Part shown: in pieces, positions 33,030 through 42,034 of the stretch
How the letters are laid out: each line of letters starts with the position of its first letter
Numbering within the stretch: position 1 is the stretch's first letter
Source of the DNA: Pseudomonas maioricensis
GTDB taxonomy: Bacteria; Pseudomonadota; Gammaproteobacteria; Pseudomonadales; Pseudomonadaceae
Assembly (NCBI RefSeq): GCF_022790535.1
Contig: NZ_LOHG01000007.1
Location: forward strand, 1 to 64,000
Direction: 5' to 3'
Length of the DNA stretch: 64,000 bases
The notes under the pieces: generated by a model
Databases searched by the model: none
What the model saw: only the letters and a program-made list of their open reading frames with translations
Told to the model about the DNA's origin: nothing
Made by a program: the position numbers and the translations under genes

Positions 33030-33718
33030 TCTTGTCGCGCAATCACGAGGCACCTCTGCCGGTGATCATTATGGGTGCTGGCGGGCACGCAAAGGTATTA
33101 CTTTCATTGCTTCACTCTTTACGGGCTGAAGTTGCTGGTGTGTGTGACCCTGCATTAGGCGCTGATAAAGGGGGAGTGTGGAGGGGGATCCCGATTTTAG
33201 GCGGTGATGAGGCCTTGCAGAGTGTGAATCCTTCTGAGGTACTGCTCGTCAATGGTCTTGGGCAACTGGTACACGGGACTCGTAGGCAGAAACTGTATGA
33301 AGCGTTGATCGCGCGGGGATTCACTCTTCCCTCGGTGATCCATCCTGCGGCCTGGGTCGATCATACGGCGTATCTGGATGATGGCGTGCAGGTCATGGCT
33401 GGGGCGATTATTCAGGCCGATGCTCGTATAGGCAGTAACTCGATCATAAATACCGGGGCTGTAATCGACCATGACTGTATAATCGGTCGTCATGCGCACA
33501 TTGCCCCTTCCTCTGTGCTTTGCGGCAGCGTATCTGTTGGTGATGGAAGTTTCATCGCTGCCGGTGCTACCGTAATTCAAGGCATCGCAATTGGGGAGCT
33601 AGCTGTAGTGGGCGCTGGCGTCACTGTCGTCAGAGATATTCCAGATGGACAGGTCATTCTGGGGGCGCCCGTACGAATCAAGGAATCGAGACATAATGTT
33701 CAGCCGAAGAAATCATGA
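33026..33718 (+). CDS. legH: NeuD/LegH-type acetyltransferase
   Basis: 230-residue acyltransferase: an N-terminal PglD-like Rossmann part (MGAGGHAKVLLSL, about 13-25) and a C-terminal left-handed beta-helix of hexapeptide repeats with the catalytic His in VIDHDCIIG. LegH uses acetyl-CoA to N-acetylate the 4-amino group made by LegC; that is the expected role here. An O-acetyltransferase role (NeuD) is the alternative. It overlaps legI by four bases and ptmE by four bases. Confidence 0.82.
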   Translation: MILSRNHEAPLPVIIMGAGGHAKVLLSLLHSLRAEVAGVCDPALGADKGGVWRGIPILGGDEALQSVNPSEVLLVNGLGQLVHGTRRQKLYEALIARGFTLPSVIHPAAWVDHTAYLDDGVQVMAGAIIQADARIGSNSIINTGAVIDHDCIIGRHAHIAPSSVLCGSVSVGDGSFIAAGATVIQGIAIGELAVVGAGVTVVRDIPDGQVILGAPVRIKESRHNVQPKKS

Positions 33719-34770
33719 AGCCAGTTGATAATCAGTTGTGGCGCAGTGTGCTGCTGCCAGCCGGGGCCACTATTCAACAGGCCATCAGCAATCTTGACGA
33801 GTCCGGATTACAAATCGTGCTGGTTGTCTGTGCTGAAGGGCGTCTGCAGGGAAGTGTCACTGATGGTGATGTGCGGCGTGCGTTGCTAAAAGGGCTGAAG
33901 CTCGAAAGTGCCGTTCAGGACATCATGTTCAAGGCACCGTTGGTTGTGCCGCCGGAAATCGGCCGTGAGATGGTCCTGCATTTGATGCACGCCAACAAAA
34001 TTCACCAATTGCCGATAGTCGATGCGGAACGTCGCGTCGTCGGATTGCATTTGTGGGATGAGGTAATTGAGCCTGCGAATCGACCAAACACCATGGTGAT
34101 CATGGCTGGCGGGTTGGGAAAGCGTCTCTTGCCTTTGACCGAAGATTGTCCCAAACCGATGCTACCGGTCGGCGGCAAGCCAATGCTGGAGCGAATCATC
34201 GAGCGGGCTAAAAGTGAAGGATTCCGTCGTTTTATCGTCTCCGTACATTATCTTGGCCACATTATCGAAGAGTATTTCGGGAATGGGGAACAGTGGGAGG
34301 TAGAAATTCGCTACCTCCATGAAGAGTCTCCACTTGGGACTGCCGGTGCGATCAGTCTCTTGAATCCTCGCCCGGACGAGCCCTTTGTCGTCACAAATGG
34401 TGATGTACTCAGCGACATTCGTTACGGTGAGATGCTTGATTTTCATACTCGTCATGGTGCAAAAGCCACAATGGCGGTTCGTTTGCATGAATGGCAGAAC
34501 CCTTTCGGTGTAGTGCGCACTGAAGGTATCAACATCATCGGCTTTGATGAAAAGCCCGTGCATCGTACTCATGTCAATGCTGGTATATACGTTCTGGCTC
34601 CGACTGTGCTTGATGAACTGATCGCGGGTGAGCAATGTGATATGCCAACGCTGTTCGAGAGAATACAGCGCATGGGGCAGAGCACCATTGCCTATCCGAT
34701 GCATGAGCCCTGGCTGGATGTCGGCAGGCCTGATGATCTTCAGAAAGCCCGAAGCCAGTACCTGGTTTGA
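33715..34770 (+). CDS. ptmE: CBS-domain nucleotidyltransferase, PtmE-like
   Basis: 351 residues: two CBS motifs (about 10-120) joined to an NTP-transferase domain (about 125-350) with MAGGLGKRLLPLT, PKPMLPVGGKP and NGDVLSD. PtmE in C. jejuni is a glucosamine-1-phosphate guanylyltransferase that makes GDP-GlcN for the legionaminic route; this domain order is its hallmark. It implies GDP-linked rather than UDP-linked early intermediates. The CBS pair may sense a nucleotide. Confidence 0.82.
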   Translation: MKPVDNQLWRSVLLPAGATIQQAISNLDESGLQIVLVVCAEGRLQGSVTDGDVRRALLKGLKLESAVQDIMFKAPLVVPPEIGREMVLHLMHANKIHQLPIVDAERRVVGLHLWDEVIEPANRPNTMVIMAGGLGKRLLPLTEDCPKPMLPVGGKPMLERIIERAKSEGFRRFIVSVHYLGHIIEEYFGNGEQWEVEIRYLHEESPLGTAGAISLLNPRPDEPFVVTNGDVLSDIRYGEMLDFHTRHGAKATMAVRLHEWQNPFGVVRTEGINIIGFDEKPVHRTHVNAGIYVLAPTVLDELIAGEQCDMPTLFERIQRMGQSTIAYPMHEPWLDVGRPDDLQKARSQYLV

Positions 34771-34795
34771 ACACGTTTTATGATTGGAGAATGAT

Positions 34796-36109
34796 TTGAA
34801 AATTACCCCTAGTTCGTCCACTGATCTGTCCAGATTCTCCAAGCCTGTGGGTGAATTGGAAGTCTTCTACGGACTTCCGCGTGACGTGAAATTTTGCAAA
34901 ATCTGCAACATGTCTAATCAGCAGCCGATGTCGAGCAACGAGTACGCGCATAGCCATAGCTCGACCAAAACAACGTTGAGCTTTGACGAAGAAGGCGTGT
35001 GTCATGCGTGTCGTTTCAACAAGCTCAAGGAAACCGGTGAAATCGACTGGGACGAGCGCGAGCGCGAGTTGCAGGAGCTATGCAACCAGTACCGGAAGTC
35101 TGACGGCTCGTACGACTGCATTGTAGGTGGCAGTGGCGGCAAAGACAGTGCCATGCAATCGCACCTGTTGAAATATAAGTACGGTATGAACCCGCTTACC
35201 GTTACCTGGTCTCCGCATTTGTATACCGATATCGGCTGGAAGAATTTTCAGAACTGGCTGCATGTCGGCGGTTTCGATAACTTCCTCTATACACCCAACG
35301 GTAAAATTCACCGCCTGCTGACGCGTAACGCGACTATTAATCTTCTTCACCCTTTTCAGCCTTTTATTCTCGGGCAAAAGACGTTCGTTGCAAAAATGGC
35401 CGCTCAGCTCAATATTCCGCTGATTTTCTACGGGGAAATGCCGGGTGAGTATGGCGAAAAAATCTCCCACAAGACGTCTAGCTATGCTGCTGCCAGCGAG
35501 TCAGCAGAAGCTGAAGGTTTCTCGTTGGATTATATTGGCGATACAGATGTAAGGGACATTTATCTAGGCGGCCAGCAGATCGGGAAATACCTGGATGAAG
35601 GTGTTCCACTGGTGGATTTGAAAAGTTATTTGCCAATGCCCCCTGATGTTCTGGAGCGCAAAGGGATTGATTTCAAATACTTGGGGTACTACAAAAAGTG
35701 GGTGCCGCAGGAAGCTTACTATTATGCCGTTGAGAACACCGGGTTCGAGGCTAATCCAGTCCGGACGGAAGGGACATACTCAAAGTACAACAGCCTCGAC
35801 GACAAAGTAGATGGCTTCTTCTACTTCACCCGCTGGATCAAATTTGGTGTCGGTCGGACCATGATGGATTCCGCACAGGAAATCCGAAACCATCACATTG
35901 ACAAGGAAGAAGCGTGCGCGCTCATGCGTCGCTACGAGGGTGAATACCCGGCTCGTTATGAGAAAGAATTCCTGGACTACATCAGCATGGACCGTGAAGA
36001 GTTTTTGGCGATCTGCGATCGCTTCCGCTCTCCACACCTCTGGCATGTAGTGGACGGTGAATGGAAGTTGCGTCATACGCCTTGGGATCAGCAAGGGTTT
36101 GGTGCATGA
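34796..36109 (+). CDS. N-acetyl sugar amidotransferase (WbpG/PseA-like)
   Basis: About 437 residues. A zinc-type cluster (CKIC near 35, CHAC near 72) precedes a PP-loop ATP pyrophosphatase site GGSGGKDSA (about 108). The family turns an N-acetyl group of an activated or free sugar into an acetamidino group, taking ammonia from a partner HisH/HisF pair; both follow directly. The TTG at 34796 is chosen as start because GGAG lies 6 bases before it; a TTG at 34784 lacks a site. The likely substrate is the legionaminic acid made by the neighbouring genes, giving a 5-acetamidino form. That is inference from context. Confidence 0.85.
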   Translation: MKITPSSSTDLSRFSKPVGELEVFYGLPRDVKFCKICNMSNQQPMSSNEYAHSHSSTKTTLSFDEEGVCHACRFNKLKETGEIDWDERERELQELCNQYRKSDGSYDCIVGGSGGKDSAMQSHLLKYKYGMNPLTVTWSPHLYTDIGWKNFQNWLHVGGFDNFLYTPNGKIHRLLTRNATINLLHPFQPFILGQKTFVAKMAAQLNIPLIFYGEMPGEYGEKISHKTSSYAAASESAEAEGFSLDYIGDTDVRDIYLGGQQIGKYLDEGVPLVDLKSYLPMPPDVLERKGIDFKYLGYYKKWVPQEAYYYAVENTGFEANPVRTEGTYSKYNSLDDKVDGFFYFTRWIKFGVGRTMMDSAQEIRNHHIDKEEACALMRRYEGEYPARYEKEFLDYISMDREEFLAICDRFRSPHLWHVVDGEWKLRHTPWDQQGFGA

Positions 36110-36867
36110 GTAATACCCGCCTCATTGCGCGCCTTGATGTCAAAGGCGCCAACCTGATAAAGGGGATTCATCTGGAGGGGCTGAGGATCATCGGCCCCCC
36201 TAATGACTTCGCTGCGAAGTACTACGAGCAGGGTATTGACGAGCTTATCTACATGGACTGTGTGGCCAGCCTCTACGGGCGTAACAGCCTTGGCCATTTG
36301 ATTCAGCAAACGGCAGAGAATGTTTTCATTCCCATGACGGTGGGGGGAGGCGTTCGCTCTGTCGATGATGTTACCCATTTGTTGCGATGCGGTGCTGACA
36401 AGGTTGCAGTTAACACTGCGGCGGTGAATCAGCCCGCACTCATTACCGAAATCGCAAGGCGCTTTGGAAGCCAGTGCATGGTTCTTTCCATTGAAGCGAA
36501 ACGGATGGGCCCTGATCGCTGGGAAGTGTTTACTGACAATGGTCGGGAAAGTACCGGACTTGATGTTGTCGAGTGGGCGGCCAAGGGTATGGCGCTGGGT
36601 GCTGGAGAGATTCTGTTGACCTCTGTCGACCAAGAGGGAACCCGCAAAGGCTTTGATCTGCCTCTGGTTCGGGCGGTGAGCAGCGTGGTCGATATCCCGG
36701 TAATTGCCAGCGGGGGAATGGGGAAGGCCGATGATATTGTTGCGGCGGTTGCGTCTGGCGCCGATGCTGCTGCCATGGCGGACATCCTGCATTACAACCG
36801 CGAATCACTGGCAGATATTCGCCGACAGGTATTAGCGGGTGGAGTAAGAGTGCGTGACTATGAGTAA
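36106..36867 (+). CDS. hisF: HisF paralogue serving the amidotransferase
   Basis: 253-residue (beta-alpha)8 protein aligned without gaps to T. maritima HisF over residues 1-130. Asp11, Lys19, Asp51 and Asp98 are kept, and so are the ammonia-gate residues Arg5, Glu46, Lys99 and the Glu of GAGEILLTS. The catalytic Asp130 is Glu (SIEAKRM instead of AIDAKR) and the Asp176 position is also Glu (DQEG). This fits a protein kept as ammonia channel rather than as imidazole glycerol phosphate cyclase. ATG 36106 overlaps the amidotransferase stop (ATGA); the hisH start lies inside its end. Confidence 0.88.
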   Translation: MSNTRLIARLDVKGANLIKGIHLEGLRIIGPPNDFAAKYYEQGIDELIYMDCVASLYGRNSLGHLIQQTAENVFIPMTVGGGVRSVDDVTHLLRCGADKVAVNTAAVNQPALITEIARRFGSQCMVLSIEAKRMGPDRWEVFTDNGRESTGLDVVEWAAKGMALGAGEILLTSVDQEGTRKGFDLPLVRAVSSVVDIPVIASGGMGKADDIVAAVASGADAAAMADILHYNRESLADIRRQVLAGGVRVRDYE

Positions 36868-37510
36868 TGTAATCAGCCTGGTTGATTATGGTGTCGGTAA
36901 TCTTCTTAGCGTACGGCGGGCATTAGAGCATTGCGGCGCCCAGGTTGAGCTCGTCACTACGCCTGAGCAGCTCGCCTGTGCGGGTAAGGTGTTGCTCCCT
37001 GGTGTCGGCGCTTACGCTAACGCGATGGCGATATTGTCGGAGCATGGTTTAGCCGACGGTCTGAGAGATTTTTCTCGCACGGGGAATCCGCTGTTGGGTA
37101 TTTGTCTAGGTATGCAGTTGTTACTCGACAGCAGTACCGAATTTGGTTTTGTTGAAGGACTGGGTTTGATTCCTGGTAGCGTGCTGCCCATTCCTCGCAA
37201 GGGTGTGAGCGGAGAGTCCGTGAAAGTACCGAACATAGGTTGGCGCGATCTGCAGCCTGCGTCGGGGCGTGACGGTTGGAATGACACGCTGCTACATGGA
37301 ACTCAGCGAGAGAACAATGCTGTTTACTTTGTTCACTCGTTTATGGCGGTCCCTGATTCTGACGAGCATCGGGTAGCTGATTGCATGTATGGAGGAGCGC
37401 CGGTCGCTGCCGTGATTGAGAATGGCAATGTTTGGGGGGCTCAGTTCCACCCCGAAAAAAGCGGCAAAGTGGGTCTTTCAATGCTCCAAACATTTGTAAA
37501 CCTCAGATGA
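36860..37510 (+). CDS. hisH: HisH paralogue, glutaminase subunit
   Basis: 216-residue class I glutamine amidotransferase. The nucleophile elbow GICLGMQ and the His-Glu pair of FHPEKSG are intact, so it should hydrolyse glutamine and pass ammonia through the HisF partner. ATG 36860 overlaps hisF; GTG 36854 with GGAG nine bases upstream is an alternative start. In P. aeruginosa serotypes, HisH2/HisF2 next to WbpG are dedicated to O-antigen acetamidino formation rather than histidine synthesis. Confidence 0.88.
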   Translation: MSNVISLVDYGVGNLLSVRRALEHCGAQVELVTTPEQLACAGKVLLPGVGAYANAMAILSEHGLADGLRDFSRTGNPLLGICLGMQLLLDSSTEFGFVEGLGLIPGSVLPIPRKGVSGESVKVPNIGWRDLQPASGRDGWNDTLLHGTQRENNAVYFVHSFMAVPDSDEHRVADCMYGGAPVAAVIENGNVWGAQFHPEKSGKVGLSMLQTFVNLR

Positions 37511-38196
37511 ATATCCTTGCAGTTGTACCGGCGCGTGGCGGTTCCAAGCGCTTACCTGGCAAGAATATAAAGCTGTTAGGTGGAAAGCCCTTAATCGCCT
37601 GGACACTCGAGGCCGCTCTTAGTAGTGGTGAGTTCATTGATGTAGTCGTCACGACGGATGACAGCAACATCGCGAGTGTTGCTGAACAGTTCGGCGGGTC
37701 TGTCCCCTATTTGCGGAGTGCTGAGTTAGCAACGGATACCGCTACCAGCTATGACGTGGTGATGGATGTCCTCAAGCACTACGAGGCTATTCATGGGGAG
37801 GTTGATGGCGTCATGCTACTTCAACCTACCTCGCCGTTTCGGACCTCTGAGTCGATGAGTTCTGCTGTGCAACTGTTCGTTTCCAGTCGGGCGCCTGTGG
37901 TAAGCGTATGCGCAGCGGCAGTTCATCCTGCGTGGACGTTCAAAATTATCGAATCTTCACTCGACCCTTTTCTGGGATGGGACGATGTAGCCCAGAGGTC
38001 CCAAGACCTCACGCCAGCCTATACGTTGACGGGATCTCTTTATTTGATTAGTCCGCAGGATCTTCGCCGTCACAAACGATTCTTGATTCCGGGTACGCAG
38101 CCACTTGTTACCCGCAGTGGGGCGGAGGCGCTTGATATCGACACTGCTGATGATTGGCAGTTGGCTTTGAATTATCTGGCGTGCATGCGTCCATAG
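37507..38196 (+). CDS. legF: CMP-legionaminic acid synthetase (NeuA/LegF family)
   Basis: 229-residue cytidylyltransferase with the family motif VVPARGGSKRLPGKN at residues 6-20 and QPTSPFRT. It activates the nonulosonic acid with CTP before glycosyl transfer. ATG 37507 overlaps the hisH stop (ATGA); an earlier open frame from 37432 overlaps hisH and lacks family similarity. It completes the legBCHGI-ptmE-legF set. Confidence 0.92.
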   Translation: MNILAVVPARGGSKRLPGKNIKLLGGKPLIAWTLEAALSSGEFIDVVVTTDDSNIASVAEQFGGSVPYLRSAELATDTATSYDVVMDVLKHYEAIHGEVDGVMLLQPTSPFRTSESMSSAVQLFVSSRAPVVSVCAAAVHPAWTFKIIESSLDPFLGWDDVAQRSQDLTPAYTLTGSLYLISPQDLRRHKRFLIPGTQPLVTRSGAEALDIDTADDWQLALNYLACMRP

Positions 38197-38284
38197 ATAA
38201 TTACGCAAACAGTTGCCGTTAAGTTTCAGCCATTAACCGGTTGTGCTAGTGCAGTGTTCAATCAATGTGTGCTGAGTATTGATA

Positions 38285-39517
38285 ATGAGTCTAAAACAAA
38301 TAGGCGGCGCAGCGGTTATTTATACTGCCTCTAATGGGTTTGCATCAGGTGCGCAGCTGCTCCTGCTTTTTTATTGTGCCTATGTCCTCCCCGGAGAAGC
38401 GCTGGGAACTCAGACATTGTTTATGGCCGTTGTAGCGCTTTCCAGTCAGGTTCTGGGATTAGGGTTGGTTGCGGCTTTTCAGAGGGATTTTTTTTCTGCA
38501 GAACCAGAACAGCGGCCTTTATACCTGTCGAGTATTGTCTGGATGTTGTTGATGAGCGGTGTGGTTTGCTGCGTCGTTGCGGTCTTGGTGGGGGCCGTCG
38601 TTTCTTCTTATTGGCTGGCTGCTCTGTACGTATTGCCTGTAGCACTTTTGGGCGCGCTAGGGCAGGCGCTTCAACAAGTTATTTTAGTGGTGTGGCAGTC
38701 TGAGGGTGCTCCACGACCTTATCTTTTCTACATGCTTTTTTATTGTGGTCTTCAGCTTGTTATCCCCGTCGCGCTTTTAAATATGTGGGGGGGTAGATGG
38801 GAAAGTGCCGTTTACGGCCAAGCACTGGTGTTTATTGTCGGTGGCCTCATGTCTGTGTATGGGTTGCGCGTTAAGGGCTATTTAACGCTCTCATTAAGCC
38901 GCGCTTACCTGAAGAAAGCATTAGCCTATGGGCTCCCCCTGGTCCCTTACCAGATAGCCGGTTGGGGAATGGCGATGCTGGATAGATTTATTATCACCGG
39001 TGTACTCGGTGTCGCCATCGCAGGTTATTACGCGCTGGCCTTTCAGGTCTCACAGCTGGTAAATATTGCTTCTGGTGGATTTGTTCAGGCCTTCACGCCT
39101 TGGCTTTATAAGGTCCTCGGTGATAAAGACGCTCGAACAATGGAGGTTGGCCGTCTGGTTTTTATTTATTCAGCATCTCTATCCGTACTGTGTTTGGTAA
39201 GTTTTCTAGCTTTTAAGGGCGTTGTAATCGTTATGGATCAGGAGTCTTACTGGCAGGCGTTGGGTTTTGCACCCTGGCTGTTTGCTGCCATGTTTTTCAA
39301 TGGAATGTACAGAATAGCCAGCAGTTATTGTCTGTATTATGGCCAGACCCGTGCTTTGGCGTGGATGATCGGTGCTGTCGCGTTGCTCAGTGGTGTTCTG
39401 AATTGGTACCTGGTCCCTCTGTATGGGGCTATATCGGCAGCATGGACTTCCTGCTTTTCTTTTGCGTTGTTATTTGCTGCAACGTCTGTATTTACTCGTC
39501 GTAGGTATAACGCATGA
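38285..39517 (+). CDS. wzx: O-antigen flippase Wzx
   Basis: About 410 residues with roughly 12 hydrophobic segments, the MATE/MOP-type polysaccharide transporter pattern. It would translocate the undecaprenyl-linked repeat unit to the periplasm. Wzx sequence is poorly conserved, so the call rests on topology, size and position before a Wzy-like gene. Coding sequence here is visibly more T-rich than the flanking core genes, as usual for O-antigen Wzx/Wzy. The ribosome site is weak. Confidence 0.8.
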   Translation: MSLKQIGGAAVIYTASNGFASGAQLLLLFYCAYVLPGEALGTQTLFMAVVALSSQVLGLGLVAAFQRDFFSAEPEQRPLYLSSIVWMLLMSGVVCCVVAVLVGAVVSSYWLAALYVLPVALLGALGQALQQVILVVWQSEGAPRPYLFYMLFYCGLQLVIPVALLNMWGGRWESAVYGQALVFIVGGLMSVYGLRVKGYLTLSLSRAYLKKALAYGLPLVPYQIAGWGMAMLDRFIITGVLGVAIAGYYALAFQVSQLVNIASGGFVQAFTPWLYKVLGDKDARTMEVGRLVFIYSASLSVLCLVSFLAFKGVVIVMDQESYWQALGFAPWLFAAMFFNGMYRIASSYCLYYGQTRALAWMIGAVALLSGVLNWYLVPLYGAISAAWTSCFSFALLFAATSVFTRRRYNA

Positions 39518-40617
39518 GGCTGCTTTTTTCTTCGACAAGAACTCTCTCTGAACGTCATTCATGGTTGGCCGGATTCTGTCTTGCTTTTCCTTTTGCGTAT
39601 CCAGGCGTACCGTATTATTGGATAGCGTTCGCAGTTTTTGGCTCGATGCTGTTTTACGGGCGACAACCCATACCGTTGCGAATACAGTTGCTTATCACCC
39701 TCGCTATGTTGAGCGCTGCGTTATCCAGTTACCTCGGCCTTTCAGGGTATTACATCGGCGAACGGCAGATTGCAGGTTCAATCCTGTTTTATGGTTTTTT
39801 TGTCTTCGGTTCTTTGGTTCCTGATTTACAACGATTTTTCAAAGGGCTTTTTGCGGGCATCTGTGTGGTTGCAACGCTCGTGATGCTGGTGTTTTTTATT
39901 GAACGCCCTTACCAGGTCGGATTGATAATGTTCTCTGTGGCCGATTATCGTCTCTGGGGTGCCAATTATTTCCCTGATTGGCCGAATTATTTGGCATTTA
40001 TGCTTGGGTTGGGTTTTCTGTTGGGCATTTTCGTCGAGCGTCGTTTTGTCCTGGCGGCCGTTTGCCTGATAGCCGCTTTTATGACCACTTCTCGAACGCC
40101 ACTGTTTGCGCTGGGATTTGCGCTGATTTTCATTCTCTTCAAGATGGGATGGCGGGCGCGTATTATTTCGTTTTTGGCAGGGTTGGTATTTTTGATTATC
40201 AGCGCAGTAGTGCTATTGCCGACTGCGGATATGGGGGCGGAGTTTTTCGTACGACTCTTCTTGTTTTCTGATCGCGCGGAGGTTTACTCCTCAGCCTGGC
40301 GTCTCTTTGAGGTTTCGCCTTACCTCGGGAGTGGAGCGGTATTGCTGGATGAGCGCGTTGGTAATCACGGCGCCGCTTCGTTCCACAACACCTATCTGGA
40401 CATTCTCGTCCGGCAGGGTTTTTTGGGGCTGATAATTTTTCTGGCGCTGGTGTTTCCGAACATTCGCCGCGCACGCCCTGAACACGTTTGGATGATGGGG
40501 GCGATTATTATGTATTTTTTGGTCCCCTCAATGTTCCAGAACTTCCTGAAGCACCCCCATTTCGTAATGATTTACTCAGCGATCTTGGCGACTCTTGTTC
40601 GGCGGAAGGATTTGTAA
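39514..40617 (+). CDS. wzy: O-antigen polymerase Wzy / O-antigen ligase-family protein
   Basis: 367-residue integral membrane protein with about 10-11 hydrophobic segments and a large periplasmic loop near residues 240-300 containing GNHGAASFHNTYLDILVRQG, the His-bearing motif of the Wzy_C/O-antigen ligase family. As the only such protein in the cluster it is most likely the polymerase that joins repeat units at the periplasmic face. A WaaL-type ligase cannot be excluded from sequence alone. It overlaps wzx by four bases. Confidence 0.78.
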   Translation: MRLLFSSTRTLSERHSWLAGFCLAFPFAYPGVPYYWIAFAVFGSMLFYGRQPIPLRIQLLITLAMLSAALSSYLGLSGYYIGERQIAGSILFYGFFVFGSLVPDLQRFFKGLFAGICVVATLVMLVFFIERPYQVGLIMFSVADYRLWGANYFPDWPNYLAFMLGLGFLLGIFVERRFVLAAVCLIAAFMTTSRTPLFALGFALIFILFKMGWRARIISFLAGLVFLIISAVVLLPTADMGAEFFVRLFLFSDRAEVYSSAWRLFEVSPYLGSGAVLLDERVGNHGAASFHNTYLDILVRQGFLGLIIFLALVFPNIRRARPEHVWMMGAIIMYFLVPSMFQNFLKHPHFVMIYSAILATLVRRKDL

Positions 40618-40618
40618 G

Positions 40619-42034
40619 ATGAGCCTGGAATACTGCGTACTGACAGATGGGTCGGTTGTTCAAGCTGTTGATATACGTGCTAAGTACGCATTGAGCATCT
40701 TTCAGACAGATTTATTCTACGACGTCTGTGAGGTGTTGGCGCGTCGGCATCGCCTTGAGGGTGTAGATCACAAGGTGTTAGTGAATCTGTACGCGCTGAA
40801 ATCTTCTCGCGTAAAAGATATTGCAGCGCTTGTCTATTATGTCAGTGAGCACCTTTATGACGTGGCAGAAGTGCATGGTCGTGATGACTCGATCTTCGTT
40901 TTACGCGCCCTTGTTGGTACTGATGCTTTATCCATTCACAGCGTTGGGGACGCTCCTGGCTCGCATGTCGAAAGGTCTGCGCGACTGTCGATCGCAATGA
41001 AGATTATTTTTCACAGGGTCTTCCGACTGATACCGTCGCGAGTTCGCACTTCAGACACTGTCGTCAGGGGGTGGGTTGACGTCACTGAAGCGATGTACCC
41101 TGAGGAGGTCTTCGAGTCCACCCTGATGCTCTACCCATTCCCCTACGGCGTTGCTCGCCAGTTTCGCTTCTTCAGGTCCATGCGGCGACGTGGGGCAAAA
41201 GTGAAATTTGTAGGTTTGCCATATCCTTTTATCTCACTGGCGCGTTTGTTGTTGGGGGGGAACAAGCTTGATGCCCATATCGTCCGCCTTGAAACACTGG
41301 CTTATCAGCGTTATGCGCGCGAGCTAATTGCTATGGGCGTGCGCGAAGTGCGTACCAGTGACGAATTCGAGGTGGGCGCAGTCGCCATGTACGAACGTCT
41401 TATGGACGGTGGAGTAGAGGTGGTGAATACCGCCCATGGTGTTGGGCTATATTCGCCTTATGTCGCTTACAGCGAATTCAAGGGTGTGAACATCGCGCAG
41501 TCAAATTTTTACCGGCAGCGATGCCCGCGTATGAATCCAGGCCTACGGAGAAGTAAAAACTCAACGTTGCCTCTTGCTTCCGCCGACGCCGCTCGAAATC
41601 TCCCTCCAGCGATCGTGCTACTGGATCAGAACTTCATGGTTTTCAATTGTGTTGCGGAAGCTGAGGCGCTTGCTGAAACACAACGCCTTCTTGAAGCGTT
41701 CTGCACCTCGGCAAAGCTTCCACTGTTCATAAAGATTCATCCTAACAGTGCGCCAACGGAACAATCTGACCACGTCAGGCAGGTTAGGGATTGGGCTGAT
41801 CTCGCTGGCTATCGTCCTGTTTTCGTCACAATAAACTCGACTGCCTTTTATGATGTTCAGGGTTATGGCCCTATTCTGGTGTGCGATGAGCCCTCTTTCC
41901 TCCCTGTCATCTACTTTGGTGAGGATTTGCTGGTTTACCGCTTCGACACTTTGGCCACAATGCTCGAAAATCTGATCAGCGAAAATGCCTGGTGGTCCGC
42001 TGCATCCAGACACATGCCAATTGCGGGTGACTAA
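40619..42034 (+). CDS. Putative glycosyltransferase, candidate nonulosonate transferase
   Basis: 471 residues, no membrane segments, no family recognised with confidence. Two features recall GT-B polysialyl/capsule or CDP-glycerol-type transferases: NTAHGVGLYSPY (about residues 273-284) with a His-Gly, and FIKIHPNSAP (about 375-384), the H-P motif that contacts CMP in sialyl- and Kdo-like transferases. In this cluster it is the only unassigned soluble protein large enough to be the transferase for the CMP-activated legionaminic acid. That is inference. ATG 40619 overlaps the end of wzy's region (1-base gap) and the next gene follows its stop directly. Confidence 0.5.
   Translation: MSLEYCVLTDGSVVQAVDIRAKYALSIFQTDLFYDVCEVLARRHRLEGVDHKVLVNLYALKSSRVKDIAALVYYVSEHLYDVAEVHGRDDSIFVLRALVGTDALSIHSVGDAPGSHVERSARLSIAMKIIFHRVFRLIPSRVRTSDTVVRGWVDVTEAMYPEEVFESTLMLYPFPYGVARQFRFFRSMRRRGAKVKFVGLPYPFISLARLLLGGNKLDAHIVRLETLAYQRYARELIAMGVREVRTSDEFEVGAVAMYERLMDGGVEVVNTAHGVGLYSPYVAYSEFKGVNIAQSNFYRQRCPRMNPGLRRSKNSTLPLASADAARNLPPAIVLLDQNFMVFNCVAEAEALAETQRLLEAFCTSAKLPLFIKIHPNSAPTEQSDHVRQVRDWADLAGYRPVFVTINSTAFYDVQGYGPILVCDEPSFLPVIYFGEDLLVYRFDTLATMLENLISENAWWSAASRHMPIAGD

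Noticed and set aside
36106-37510. hisF/hisH as part of histidine biosynthesis
   Set aside because: No other his genes adjoin them, they overlap the sugar amidotransferase and legF, and HisF has Glu at position 130.
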